Of a stretch of 64,000 nucleotides of DNA, positions 8,376 through 17,306 are shown one piece after another. Source of the DNA: Streptomyces griseorubiginosus. Its GTDB lineage: Bacteria; Actinomycetota; Actinomycetes; Streptomycetales; Streptomycetaceae. The DNA lies in the NCBI RefSeq assembly GCF_001514195.1, contig NZ_KQ948750.1, forward strand, positions 62,001-126,000. The letters run 5' to 3'. Position numbers and translations under genes: made by a program. The notes beneath the pieces are model-generated. The model was not told the origin of the DNA and searched no databases. It saw only the letters and a list, made by a program, of their open reading frames with translations. The stretch's first letter is position 1; each line of letters opens with the position of its first letter.

Positions 8376-8804
8376 TCAATACGCGCCGCGCAGAGGCGGG
8401 CGGACGGGGTGGAAGGCGCGGCGGCCGTCCGGTTTCGCCGGCTCAGCAGCAATCGTCTCCCGCGTGATGTTCCTGTCCCCCAGGACGTTGAAGTACGGGT
8501 CATCCGCGGGGCAGTGCCAGGCGTGCCGGAATCCGGTGTCGGCCACCGGATAACCCAGAAGCCGGACGAACAACGGGTAGCGGAGCTCGTCGTTGCCGAG
8601 GGCGGGCGGGTCGGCGGCTGCGTAGTCGTCGAGAAACGCCCGGGGAAAACAGGGACCGTTGCCCAGACAGCCGTACGCGATCGGGTCGTCACCGTCATCG
8701 CAGCCGTAGCCGTAGCGGGCCCGGGCGAAGGCCAGGAGTTCCGTGCGCGCAGCACCGAACCACGCCCGTCGGAGGAGTTCGGCGATTCTCTGCACGATCA
8801 CCAC
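8376..8804 (-). CDS. Hypothetical protein
   Basis: 142 residues from a GTG, with no convincing SD; a neighbouring start is possible. The first helix (VQRIAELLRRAWFGAARTELLAFARARYG) is followed by a Cys- and aromatic-rich stretch (YGCDDGDDPIAYGCLGNGPCFPRAF) and later WHCPADDPYFNVLGDRNIT. The low arginine-repeat content and consistent codon bias support a real protein. I do not recognise the family. It is convergent with the lipoprotein gene and has no obvious partners. Confidence 0.5.
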   Translation of the reverse strand: MVIVQRIAELLRRAWFGAARTELLAFARARYGYGCDDGDDPIAYGCLGNGPCFPRAFLDDYAAADPPALGNDELRYPLFVRLLGYPVADTGFRHAWHCPADDPYFNVLGDRNITRETIAAEPAKPDGRRAFHPVRPPLRGAY

Positions 8805-9047
8805 GAATGGCGGACCAGACTCCGGTCAGGTCCCGGTACCGGGTGCGAAGGAACTCGCTCGATCCTCATGTTCCGAGATCGGTAGAGATACGCCTCCTGA
8901 GAGCTCCATGCCGTTCAACTCCCTGGCACCAAAGGTTCATTGCCAGTGGCGAGAGGTGATGGAGTGTCAGGTGAGAAGGGGGGTAGCCGCGCTTTCGATT
9001 GCTTCCGTCTCTGTTCCATTCGAGCACCCCCTCCGGAAGGACGACGC

Positions 9048-10382
9048 ATGCGCAAAGCGCGAAGAGTACTTCTCCGGCTGGCCACAGGGTTAACTGCCCT
9101 CGTGGCGCTGGGCGGTATGGCGACACCGGCTTCCGCCGACACATCGGCTGCGTTGCAGACAGGATCGCGGCAGTACAGCGCGGACGACGACTACACCGCC
9201 GTCTGGTCCCGCGCGGACGCGTTGAAGTTGCGCCAGGACAGGACCAACACCGCCCCTCGTGTGTCGCCCGACTTTCCGGTGATCAGCGACAAGGTGTGGC
9301 AGTGGGACACCTGGCCGCTCACCAAACTCGACACGAAGACCGCCACCTACAAGGGCTGGCACGTCATCTTCGCGCTGACGGCCCCGCGCTCGGTCCCCTT
9401 CGGTGACCGGCACTGGTACGCGAAGATCGGTTACTACTACTCGCGTGACGCCAAGAGCTGGAAGTACGGCGGCGATCTGTTCCAGCCCGGCACCGCGTTC
9501 GGCTCTCGTCAGTGGGCCGGCTCAGCGGCCCTCGTCGGAGACAAGGTGTACTCCTTCTACACCGCCTCCGGACGCGACAACGGTGGAGTCGACCCCAACG
9601 ATCCCCTGCAGCGCCTGGCGATGGCGAGCGGTCGGATCCACGCCGACAAGACCCATGTGTGGTTCGACGGGTTCCGCAACCACCGCATCATCGCCGAGCC
9701 CGACGGCAAGATGTACCAGACCATGGCACAGTCCCAGTCGGGCCCGATCATCTATGCCTTCCGCGACCCGTTCGTCTTCCGAGACCCCCGGGACCGCAAG
9801 ATCCACATCCTGTTCGAGGGCAATACGGGGGGTGCCGCCGGCAGCTACCGGTGCACCGAGCGCGACATTGGTGACGTCCCGTCCGGCCATGAAGTGCCGG
9901 AGGACTCGAAGTACTACACGGGCAACATCGGGCTGGCCACGGCTGACAGCGACAGCATGGGCAACTGGCGGCTGCAACCCCCGCTGCTCTCGGCCAACTG
10001 CGTGAACCAGCAGACCGAACGGCCCCACCTGGTCATCCGCAACGGCAAGTACTACCTGTTCACCATCAGCCACAAGTTCACGTTCGCGCCGGGGCTGAGC
10101 GGCTGGGACGGCCTCTACGGGTTCGTCGGTCCGTCCCTGCGCAGCGACTACAAGCCGCTCAACGCCAGCGCGCTGGTCCTGGGCAACCCGGAGGACGCCC
10201 CGACGCAGCAGTACTCGCACTATGTGATGCCCAACGGGCTGGTGGAGAGCTTCATCGACACCGTTCCGACCGCCAACGGCGGGACCCGCTTCGGCGGCAC
10301 CCTGGCACGCACGCTCGTGCTGTCCCTGAAGGGCAACAAGACCTACCTGACCAAGCAGTTGGGTTACGGCTTCATCCCGTAA
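9048..10382 (+). CDS. Levansucrase / fructosyltransferase, GH68 family (secreted)
   Basis: 444 residues from the ATG at 9048, preceded by SD GGAAGGA; an upstream in-frame start at 8940 is rejected because the signal peptide begins here. A Sec signal (RRVLLRLATGLTALVALGG) is cleaved near TPASA-D31. GH68 five-bladed propeller motifs are all visible: nucleophile D87 in WQWDTWPL, transition-state stabiliser D240 in FRDPF, and general acid E324 in TERPH. In the family these enzymes split sucrose and transfer fructose to a growing levan or inulin chain outside the cell. It is convergent with a polysaccharide-type gene set and separated from it by a strong bidirectional terminator, so it may add an exopolysaccharide capacity but is a separate transcript. 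Confidence 0.93.
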   Translation: MRKARRVLLRLATGLTALVALGGMATPASADTSAALQTGSRQYSADDDYTAVWSRADALKLRQDRTNTAPRVSPDFPVISDKVWQWDTWPLTKLDTKTATYKGWHVIFALTAPRSVPFGDRHWYAKIGYYYSRDAKSWKYGGDLFQPGTAFGSRQWAGSAALVGDKVYSFYTASGRDNGGVDPNDPLQRLAMASGRIHADKTHVWFDGFRNHRIIAEPDGKMYQTMAQSQSGPIIYAFRDPFVFRDPRDRKIHILFEGNTGGAAGSYRCTERDIGDVPSGHEVPEDSKYYTGNIGLATADSDSMGNWRLQPPLLSANCVNQQTERPHLVIRNGKYYLFTISHKFTFAPGLSGWDGLYGFVGPSLRSDYKPLNASALVLGNPEDAPTQQYSHYVMPNGLVESFIDTVPTANGGTRFGGTLARTLVLSLKGNKTYLTKQLGYGFIP

Positions 10383-10403
10383 CCCACTCGGAGTCGAGCA
10401 ACC

Positions 10404-10440
10404 GCCGTGGCGGGCCACGCCCCTCGTGGGCCGCCACGGC
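10404..10440. terminator. Bidirectional terminator
   Basis: Long inverted repeat: outer arms GCCGTGGCGG / CCGCCACGGC are perfect over 10 bp and an inner GCCACG / CGTGGG part extends the stem. It lies between the convergent levansucrase (ends 10382) and nucleotidyltransferase (ends 10456) genes. Confidence 0.75.
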
Positions 10441-10455
10441 CTCTCCAGCCAGCGG

Positions 10456-11214
10456 TCATGCCGCTTCGCGCGTGGAGAGCCAGCCGGACGCCGTGATCTC
10501 CGCGGACGCGGTCCTGAGGTCCTTGGCGTTGTCCACGCCGCGCCAGTAGCCGTTGATGCGGTAGGCCGTCAGCCGGTCCTGCTCTGCCAGGGCGGGGAAG
10601 GTGGTGTCCTCGTGGTCTCCGAGATCCGGCAGCAGGCCGGTGATCTCGGGCTCGAAGAGATAGACACCGGCGTTGATCCAGTGCGGCAGCACCGGCGCCT
10701 CGGAGAACCGGGTGACCCGGTCGTCGCTCAACTCCACCACGCCGTACGGTGACTTGAGCGGGGTGACCGCCACAGTGGCCGATGCGCAACGCTGCACGTG
10801 GCGGCTCGCCAGGTCGCGCAGTGAGAAACGGGTCAGGATGTCTCCGTTCAGGCCCACCCAGCGCTCCCCGGGGTACGGCAGCTGACGCGCCGCGTGTTTG
10901 AGGCCGCCGCCGCGTCCGAGGGGTTCGTCCTCGACGGCCACGCGGACGCGCAACGGCAGCCGGTTGGCGGCGACGTACGCCTTGAGGACCTCGGCGAGAT
11001 AGCCGCAGGAGATGACGACTTCCTGGATGCCTTCAGCTGCCAGCCACTGCACCTGGTGTTGCAGGATGGGCCGGCCGGCGACCTCGACGAGTACCTTGGG
11101 GAGACGGTCCGTGTACGGCCGCAGGCGACTGGCCTGGCCGCCGGCGAGGATCACGGCCTGACGGACCAGCACGGTCTCGGAGGCGGCCACGACGGATTCG
11201 GGGCTGCTGGACAT
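10456..11214 (-). CDS. Sugar-1-phosphate nucleotidyltransferase
   Basis: 252 residues. The ATG at 11214 has AGGAGG 9 bases upstream; the ATG at 11223 overlaps that SD and is rejected. The Rossmann-like nucleotidyltransferase motifs are clear: ILAGGQASRLRPYT (nucleotide loop), LPKVLVEVAGRPIL (Lys contacting the phosphate), a GRGGGLKHA loop, and NGDILTRF with the metal-binding Asp. It ends after the catalytic core, with no hexapeptide acyltransferase-like tail, so it is the short form. The likely reaction is NTP + sugar-1-P to NDP-sugar + PPi; whether GDP-mannose, UDP- or dTDP-sugar is made cannot be decided. It is the last gene of the minus-strand polysaccharide set and would supply its activated sugar. 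Confidence 0.87.
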   Translation of the reverse strand: MSSSPESVVAASETVLVRQAVILAGGQASRLRPYTDRLPKVLVEVAGRPILQHQVQWLAAEGIQEVVISCGYLAEVLKAYVAANRLPLRVRVAVEDEPLGRGGGLKHAARQLPYPGERWVGLNGDILTRFSLRDLASRHVQRCASATVAVTPLKSPYGVVELSDDRVTRFSEAPVLPHWINAGVYLFEPEITGLLPDLGDHEDTTFPALAEQDRLTAYRINGYWRGVDNAKDLRTASAEITASGWLSTREAA

Positions 11215-11250
11215 GGTGAACATCCTCCTGAACAGGGTGAACGGGGTGGA

Positions 11251-12141
11251 TCAGGCTCCGCGCAGCGGGCCGATGGGATGGGTGGAGACGGCGAAGCCCG
11301 CGAAATCGGCGTACTGAGTGCGGGAGGTGGCCCAACTGGGGTCGGAGCCGCCGAAGAAGGTGGAGAAGAAGATCCCGTCGATGCCGAGCCGACCCGCGGT
11401 GCGGAACTCCAGGCCGCCGGAGTGCAGCACCTTCCTGCCGCCGATGCTCACGTCGATCGTGCCGTCGGAGCGGCCCGGGGTGTTGAGCCGGACGGCCTGC
11501 TCCACACACGTCCAGCGGCCTGTGGGCCAGCGCCACGCGCCTCGGCCCAGCGACGTGCCGTGCTCCACCGAAGTCGGCAGGTAGGCGTACACCTCGGCGT
11601 CACCGCCGCTGCGCCACATGTACCGGGTGGACAGCCCGTCCTCGCCGTTGGGAATGCGTCGGCCACTGGTGACGGTGCCGCCGTACAGACCGGGCAGCTT
11701 GCCGCCCTTGACGAAGTCGAACCCGCGCGGGAACCGCACGTAGTAGCGCAGGTACAGCATGTCGGTGGGCCCGGCCGTCAAAGGCAGGTACAGCTGTGCC
11801 CCGCCCTCCGGCCGGTCGAACTCTCGGGACACGGTGGGACTGGCCGATCCGGCCGGGTATTCCACCCGCACCACGCGTCCCAGGCGGCTGTCGGGCCGCG
11901 GCAGGAACACCGCTCGCGACAGCCCGAACGAACCCCGCTCCGCGGGCCGCACCTGGGAGCCGAAGAACTGACGCACACCGGCCATGTCGTCGCTGAGCCT
12001 GATGGCGGCCGGAGGGCTCGGCGATACGTTGCGACCTTCGTGCTCGGGGGTTTCGTCCCCGGAGGCGAACGAAACCAGGAAGGTGACGAGCAGGGCGAGC
12101 GCCACTGCCCCGCCGGAGACGATGAGCCGCCTCGCATGCAT
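11251..12141 (-). CDS. Polysaccharide lyase family 14-like secreted protein
   Basis: 296 residues from the ATG at 12141. An N-terminal membrane segment (residues 5-27) acts as signal peptide or anchor. The mature domain has the jelly-roll pattern of PL14 alginate/glucuronan-lyase-like proteins: LYLRYYVRFPRGFDFVKGGK followed by LPGLYGG, then RYMWRSGGDAEVYAY, the RGAWRWPTGRWTCVEQAVRLN block and IDGIFFSTFFGG near the end. In this fold the Lys of KGGKLPGL lines the cleft. The gene follows the beta-helix gene by 26 bases, and the nucleotidyltransferase follows it. The expected role is cleavage or trimming of a uronic-acid polymer at the cell surface; the exact substrate is unknown. Confidence 0.75.
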   Translation of the reverse strand: MHARRLIVSGGAVALALLVTFLVSFASGDETPEHEGRNVSPSPPAAIRLSDDMAGVRQFFGSQVRPAERGSFGLSRAVFLPRPDSRLGRVVRVEYPAGSASPTVSREFDRPEGGAQLYLPLTAGPTDMLYLRYYVRFPRGFDFVKGGKLPGLYGGTVTSGRRIPNGEDGLSTRYMWRSGGDAEVYAYLPTSVEHGTSLGRGAWRWPTGRWTCVEQAVRLNTPGRSDGTIDVSIGGRKVLHSGGLEFRTAGRLGIDGIFFSTFFGGSDPSWATSRTQYADFAGFAVSTHPIGPLRGA

Positions 12142-12167
12142 GAACGCGCTCCTGTTCTTTCGTGCGG

Positions 12168-13946
12168 TCACGCGGTATTCCGTACATGGCGCGGGACTTG
12201 AGGCCGGGGTGTGTGGCGATGGCGCACCTGGTGGACGGTCTGCAGCGCGATCGCCGTGAGGAGGGCGAGAATGGCCGCGGCGCCGAGCCAGGGGAACGGC
12301 GGCAGAGTGACCACCGTGCGGCCGTGGCGCAGGATGCGACCTGCGCCCCCCAGGGCGAGCGGAGCGCGTACCCGGGAGTCGGTGATGTCGATGACGGCAC
12401 CCCGGTCGGCTTCGATGCCCTTGCGTTCGGCCAGGACGTCCAACGCTGTTCCCGTCGCCCGGACTCCTGGGGTGAGGTGTATGCCCCGGTGGGCTCCTGT
12501 GATGGTCACTTTGTCGAGGAGGGCCGGCGCTGCCAGGTCGATGGCCGTGCTCGCCCCGGACACGTGGCCGTCTGTGACCCGCAGTCCCGGTGAGGCGGAC
12601 ACCAGACCCTTCCCGGAGGTGTTGGTCACCTGCACACCGGTCAGCGACACATCGGTGGTGGTGGCACTCGTCGTCATCCCGGTCCTGCAGTCGTCGATCC
12701 TCACTTCGTGCAAGGCTGCATGCCGGGCCTTGCCGTTCACAGAGAGTCCGGTGAGGCAGCTCTCGATCCGCGTGCCGGTGACGGTCACCCTCGGCCCCGC
12801 GACCGCAATGCCGCGCTGGCAACCGCTCACCGTGCCGCCGGTGACGGTGGCCGACTCGATGTCCTCGTCCAACGAGATCCCGGTGCGACTGCCCGACAGG
12901 CGCGGCGCCTTGACGACCGCCCTGCTGCCGGGGCCCGTGACGGCAACCGCGACCTGCGTGCCTCGCACGGCCGCGCCGGTGACGGTGCACTCCGCGCAGG
13001 ACAGCAGCCGTATGCCACCTCCTCGGTCGGAACGGGACTGGATGCCGTCGAGGACGAGGCCGTTCTGCGGGGTGGCCCGGATTCCGACGCCCGCGCTGTC
13101 CTCGGTGGTGATGCCGGACAGGGTGCGGTCCGGGGTGCCGCCGACGACGACGCCGTGGCGACCGCTGGACCGCGAAGCAAGCCCGGCGACGGAGGTCTTG
13201 GTGTCGCCGCTCAGCACGACCCCGTCCTGCAGGGAGTGTTCGACCGTGACCTTGTCCAGGCGGACACCGGTGGAGCCCTCCAGCCGCAGGCCGGTGCGAT
13301 TGCCTTCGAACCTGGCGCCGACAGCGGATCCGGTACTTCCCCTCCCCCAGGTGACACCGGAGAAGCGCGATGAGGCCCGACCGGTGAGCCCGAAGCCGGA
13401 AACGGTGCTGTCGGTGATGTCGAGCCGCCCTCCGGCCCCCATGGAGATGTACGGCCGCACCCTGGTGGCACCAGCGGAACCGGTGACGGCCAGGGTGGTG
13501 TCGCGGATGTCGAGCGTCGCCCTGCTGCCCCGTATCCATGTCGCCGAGGCCGTGGAGTCGCCGGCGGTGAACAGCACCTTCCTGGTCACCGCTCCGATCC
13601 GCAGGCCGGACCCGGGGCTGAGCAGAACTGCGGACCTGATCTGTACGACGGAGAGGTCACCGCCAGGCCGGCCGATCCACTCCGACCCGGTGTTTCTGAC
13701 CAGCCAGCTCAGGGGGACAACGCCCATCCCGGAAATACGGCGGGACTCCAGCATTCCGTGACGCACCAGATCCACCACCCCCGGGCGGACCACCAGGAGC
13801 CGGTCGGGTTGCCCGGTCCGCTGCCAGGCGGCGAGGTCCGACGCCGCGGGATCGGAGGCCTGCGCCGGGGACGCCGTACCGAAGACCGCCGCCAGGGCGG
13901 TGAACACCGCCACGGCCATGCACCCGCTGCGGAACACGTGCCTCAC
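12168..13946 (-). CDS. Secreted right-handed parallel beta-helix protein with C-terminal membrane anchor
   Basis: 592 residues from a GTG overlapping the stop of the upstream glycosyltransferase (GTGA at 13943-13946). Signal peptide about residues 1-30 (FTALAAVFGTASPAQAS). Residues about 150-540 are a run of short repeats of the pattern x-G-[IV]-x-[LV]-x-x-[ST]-x-x-x-[IV]-x-[GN], typical of pectate-lyase-like or C5-epimerase-like beta-helices. A final hydrophobic helix (WLGAAAILALLTAIALQ) plus a basic tail should anchor it with the helix outside. By analogy with alginate systems it could epimerise or guide a nascent uronate polymer. That is inference from fold and neighbours; no catalytic residues could be assigned. 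Confidence 0.82.
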   Translation of the reverse strand: MRHVFRSGCMAVAVFTALAAVFGTASPAQASDPAASDLAAWQRTGQPDRLLVVRPGVVDLVRHGMLESRRISGMGVVPLSWLVRNTGSEWIGRPGGDLSVVQIRSAVLLSPGSGLRIGAVTRKVLFTAGDSTASATWIRGSRATLDIRDTTLAVTGSAGATRVRPYISMGAGGRLDITDSTVSGFGLTGRASSRFSGVTWGRGSTGSAVGARFEGNRTGLRLEGSTGVRLDKVTVEHSLQDGVVLSGDTKTSVAGLASRSSGRHGVVVGGTPDRTLSGITTEDSAGVGIRATPQNGLVLDGIQSRSDRGGGIRLLSCAECTVTGAAVRGTQVAVAVTGPGSRAVVKAPRLSGSRTGISLDEDIESATVTGGTVSGCQRGIAVAGPRVTVTGTRIESCLTGLSVNGKARHAALHEVRIDDCRTGMTTSATTTDVSLTGVQVTNTSGKGLVSASPGLRVTDGHVSGASTAIDLAAPALLDKVTITGAHRGIHLTPGVRATGTALDVLAERKGIEADRGAVIDITDSRVRAPLALGGAGRILRHGRTVVTLPPFPWLGAAAILALLTAIALQTVHQVRHRHTPRPQVPRHVRNTA

Positions 13947-15184
13947 GCGCCCACCTCGCTCTCCACGGCCAAAGGCCGACTGTTTCCGGTGCGTACGACG
14001 ACGCCGTTCTCCACGGAGACCTGACGGGTGAGCCAGCGCTGCTTGCGGATGGTGGCCAGGGCACACAGCTTGACCACGGCCATCACGAACGACAGGAGGA
14101 CGAAGCCGGGGACCAGGAAGAACGAGGACGGCTTCCGGACCAGATGGGGAAGGATCTTCATGGCCCGGCTGATCCACCACCACGCGGCCAGGCAGGCGAC
14201 GAAGAACCAGTCCTGGCGGACCACCGCGAGCGTCATGAACACCGGGGCGAACAGCAGCGTGAAACTGCTGACCGCTTTGTCTATCAGGGTGAAGGCGAGG
14301 AACGGGTGCCGCCAGACCCAGCGCCGCGACAGCGCCCGCAGATCCGACCGCCAGGTGTTGCGGGCCCAGCGCAAACGCTGCTTGAGGAAGATCCGCAGGG
14401 TACCCGGGAACGTCGACCAGACCCGCGCGGAGCGCTGCATGAAGGCCAGGTGCCCCCGCTCCAGAATCAGCGTGGTCAGCCGCTTGTCGTCACCGGACAT
14501 GCACGGCACGCCCATGAAGGTCTCGGCCATGAAATCCTCGGATATCTCCAGCAGCAACTCCCGGCGGTAGACGGCCGTGCGCCCCGACAGGCAGGACACT
14601 GCCCGGCCCATCACGCTCTGCGCGGCGTTCTCGTCGAAGTAGCGGTAGTCCAGGTACATGTCGTTGACCCGCTGGAGGAAACCCCTGGGGTTGTAGACGT
14701 TCTGACGGGTACCCACTCCGCCGATCTTCGGGTCGGCGAAGGGCTTGCATGCCTCGGCCGCCACGTCATCCGCCCAGATGGTGTCGGAGTCGACAAGGGC
14801 GACCAGGTCCGTACGGGCCGCCTCCCAGCCGCGCACGAGTGCGTCCCGCTTTCCGGGCACGTCGGTGATGACGACGCTCACCGGGTACCGCAAGGCGATG
14901 TCCTGACACGCCCGGTCGGTCGCGTCGATGACGAGGATGACCTCCTCGACGTCGTTGGCCAGCCAGGATTCGATCGCCCGGGCGAAGATCACCGGATCTT
15001 CCTGGTAAACCGGGACGACGACGCTCATCGGAAGCCGAAAGTCGTTCTGGACCGGCTTGTACAGCGCGGCCGGCGCCCGACGTACCAGCCAGCAGCTCCA
15101 GCGCACCAGGCCGAGGACGCCCAGCGGCAGGTAGACGAGGTAGTACCGGAGATTCACCAGGGTGCCGTCGAAAAGTCCGTTCAT
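13943..15184 (-). CDS. Processive GT2 glycosyltransferase (hyaluronan/Alg8-like synthase)
   Basis: 413 residues from the ATG at 15184. Layout: N-terminal membrane segment (about 12-36); GT2 catalytic domain with SVVVPVYQED, VDSD (D132 and D134, metal/UDP binding), GDD (231-233, acceptor base) and the QRLRW motif (269-273); then three to four C-terminal membrane segments (residues about 295-385). QxxRW is diagnostic of processive synthases that both polymerise and export a beta-linked chain (hyaluronan, alginate Alg8, cellulose, chitin). The WARNTWRSDL sequence after it resembles hyaluronan-type synthases. It is coupled by GTGA to the beta-helix gene, and a nucleotide-sugar dehydrogenase gene lies upstream, so a uronic-acid-containing polymer is the simplest product. 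Confidence 0.88.
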   Translation of the reverse strand: MNGLFDGTLVNLRYYLVYLPLGVLGLVRWSCWLVRRAPAALYKPVQNDFRLPMSVVVPVYQEDPVIFARAIESWLANDVEEVILVIDATDRACQDIALRYPVSVVITDVPGKRDALVRGWEAARTDLVALVDSDTIWADDVAAEACKPFADPKIGGVGTRQNVYNPRGFLQRVNDMYLDYRYFDENAAQSVMGRAVSCLSGRTAVYRRELLLEISEDFMAETFMGVPCMSGDDKRLTTLILERGHLAFMQRSARVWSTFPGTLRIFLKQRLRWARNTWRSDLRALSRRWVWRHPFLAFTLIDKAVSSFTLLFAPVFMTLAVVRQDWFFVACLAAWWWISRAMKILPHLVRKPSSFFLVPGFVLLSFVMAVVKLCALATIRKQRWLTRQVSVENGVVVRTGNSRPLAVESEVGA

Positions 15185-15351
15185 GGTGCCTGTTCTCGTG
15201 GGTTCCGTACAGCTGACGGGCGGCGCCGGCCACACGGGCAGGGGCCGCAGCGAGCGCTGAGCGGGCGGACGGGGCCGGGGCCCGGATGGCCAGGCGAGGG
15301 GGGCCTGGGGGGGGCCACACCCGGGCCCCGGCAGTCTGGGAAAGCGTCGAG

Positions 15352-16248
15352 CTACGCGGCGTTCGGGCTCAGCGCACCGGCCTGCCCCTCGGCCTCCCGG
15401 GCCATTTGGTCATTGACCTCGACCACTGCCCTGAGCAGCGGCATGTCCAGGCCGACGGACTCGGCCACGCCCAGGAAGCCCTGGGTGTCCTTGGGCAGAC
15501 ACACCCCGCCGTACGGGGCGCCGCCGCGGATTCCGTACAGAGGGTTGATGGAGCCTTCCGCGGAGCGGGCCACGGTCCGGGCGATGGGATCCAGGTCCAG
15601 CCCCAGTTCCCTGCTCACCCGCCACATCTCGTTCCAGAAACTGATCTTCGTGGCGTTGTAGATGTTGTGGGCGCACTTGATCAGTTCGGCCTCCGCCGGA
15701 TCGGCGAAGAGGCGGAGGTCACCGCCGAACGGCCGGAGCAGCTCACCGACCCGTTCCCGGGTCCGGGCGCTGCGGGCCGCCACCACCGTCATCCAGGGAT
15801 GCCGGAAGTCCTCCACCGCCGAGGCTGCACGCAGGAACTCCGGGTTGCTCGCGACCGTGAACCCGTCACCCGGGTTCTTGCCCGAGTGGTCCTGCAACGT
15901 CGGCTGCACGAACCCCTCCGCCGTGCCCGGCGGAACCGTCGACCGCACCACCACCACATGGGACTCGATGGCGTTCCTCAGCGCCCTGCCGACAGCGGCC
16001 GAACCCGACTCGAAGGCCGACATGTCATAGGCGTGACCCACGTTGGGTGTCGGCAGCGTGAGGAAGATGAAGGAGCTCGGCTCGGCCACCAGGTCGAGGT
16101 CGCTGTGCGCGTCCAGGCCCTGCGAGCGCAATGCCTCCAGCCGCTGCTCGTCGACGTCGATGAAGGTCACCTTGTGACCTGCGTCGAGGAACCCTTTTCC
16201 CGTAGCGGTCCCCACGACACCGGAACCGACGATGAAGATACGTGCCAT
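15352..16248 (-). CDS. UDP-glucose/GDP-mannose dehydrogenase family protein, short form
   Basis: 298 residues; the ATG at 16248 has SD AGGAG. The NAD-binding domain starts with GSGVVGTATG (8-17) and the central helical domain is complete: TVPPGTAEGF, NPEFLR, KCAHNIYNATKISFWNE. The catalytic Cys250 sits in GGVCLPKDTQGF, with the partner Lys at 191. Usual members have about 430 residues with a third, C-terminal Rossmann domain that binds the nucleotide sugar. Here the chain stops some 48 residues after the active-site Cys and nothing downstream encodes the missing part. It should oxidise an NDP-hexose to the uronic acid for the neighbouring synthase. The missing domain makes either an unusual subfamily or a truncated enzyme possible. 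Confidence 0.85.
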   Translation of the reverse strand: MARIFIVGSGVVGTATGKGFLDAGHKVTFIDVDEQRLEALRSQGLDAHSDLDLVAEPSSFIFLTLPTPNVGHAYDMSAFESGSAAVGRALRNAIESHVVVVRSTVPPGTAEGFVQPTLQDHSGKNPGDGFTVASNPEFLRAASAVEDFRHPWMTVVAARSARTRERVGELLRPFGGDLRLFADPAEAELIKCAHNIYNATKISFWNEMWRVSRELGLDLDPIARTVARSAEGSINPLYGIRGGAPYGGVCLPKDTQGFLGVAESVGLDMPLLRAVVEVNDQMAREAEGQAGALSPNAA

Positions 16249-16631
16249 ATGAAGTGGACTCCTGTGCTGTGGTGCGAAGACGAAGACACATGTCTGCTCG
16301 AATGAGCGTCATATCCCGCCTCGGTCGGGCCGTTCCGGCCAGAGGTCAGGAGATGGACGGTGCGGTACCGCGCGTACTGCTCGCTGAACCGTCCGGCTTC
16401 CGCCGGCGGCTCGCGAAGCCGTCAGCGAGTGACGGCTCGTCGGCCCGTTGCCGGCTCTCCAACGACGCGGTCGGTCCTGTGGCACCGTGCTGTCCCGACA
16501 TCCACGGAAGCCAGGCCGTGGACTCTTCACCGCCTCTCCTCATCTCCCCGGCGATGCCTGAGACTTGCTGAGTGATGATGAGGTTTTGATGAGACACTTC
16601 CGGCCATCCGCGGCGTGGCTATCCTGACCGC
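16249..16631. other. Divergent control region between dehydrogenase and two-component system 2
   Basis: 383 bases with no gene. It holds the SD for the dehydrogenase gene on the left and, on the right, the phased TGAG array annotated separately. No other structure was seen. Confidence 0.5.
16557..16595. promoter_or_regulatory. Phased TGAG array (response-regulator operator) before two-component system 2
   Basis: TGAG occurs at 16559, 16569, 16579 and 16590, that is, every 10-11 bases on one face of the helix. The last two units lie in TGAGGTTTTGATGAG, which is repeated exactly upstream of the multicopper oxidase leader (61705-61719). The array ends about 40 bases before the regulator start and probably mediates autoregulation by an OmpR-type protein. 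Confidence 0.6.
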
Positions 16632-17306
16632 GTGCGACTACTGGTAGTTGAGGACGACCCCGACCTGCGATTCGCCATCGCTGCGGCGCTGCGCGGCGCC
16701 GGATTGGCGGTCGACGTCGCCGCGGACCTTCCCGCCGCTGACGAAGCGCTCTTCGTGACCCGGTACGACTGCGTGATCTTCGACCGGATGCTCCCCGCCG
16801 GCGATGCCCTCGACTTTGTCGGCGACCTGCGCCGCAGCGGGCAAATGGTGCCGATCCTGTTTCTCACCGGCAGGGACTCCCTCACGGACCGGGTCGACGG
16901 CTTTGCCGGGGGCGGCGACGACTACCTGGTGAAACCTTTCGCGCTGCCCGAACTCGTGGCCCGCGTTCACGCCCTGTGCCGCCGTAGCGGCCAACTCCGG
17001 CCTCCCGTGCACGTTCTGGGCGACCTCGAGATCGACACCGCGCGGCGTCAGGTCCGTCGCGCCGGCGTGCGGCTCATGCTCACCGGCAAGGAGTTCGCCG
17101 TCCTGGAGATCCTCGCGGTTCACGCCGACCAGGCTGTGCAGAGGGGCGTCCTGGTCGAGAAGTGCTGGGACGAGATGGCCGAACCGAACTCCAACGTCGT
17201 CGAGGTCCTGGTCTCCCAACTGCGGCGCAAACTGGGCGATCCGCCGTTGATCCACACCGTCCGGGGCGTGGGCTACCGGCTCGAGGCAGCAGACCCGGCC
17301 GGATGA
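16632..17306 (+). CDS. OmpR-family response regulator of two-component system 2
   Basis: 224 residues from a GTG. Receiver: acidic pair in VVEDDPD, phospho-acceptor D51 in IFDRMLP (the DRMLP form is common in actinobacteria), Thr in LFLTGRD and Lys in LVKPF. The DNA-binding winged helix has LTGKEFAVLEIL, the recognition helix NVVEVLVSQLRRKLG and the end signature TVRGVGYRLE. It overlaps the kinase start by ATGA. The upstream phased TGAG array is a likely own binding site, and the copy upstream of the multicopper oxidase makes that oxidase a candidate target. Confidence 0.95.
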   Translation: MRLLVVEDDPDLRFAIAAALRGAGLAVDVAADLPAADEALFVTRYDCVIFDRMLPAGDALDFVGDLRRSGQMVPILFLTGRDSLTDRVDGFAGGGDDYLVKPFALPELVARVHALCRRSGQLRPPVHVLGDLEIDTARRQVRRAGVRLMLTGKEFAVLEILAVHADQAVQRGVLVEKCWDEMAEPNSNVVEVLVSQLRRKLGDPPLIHTVRGVGYRLEAADPAG

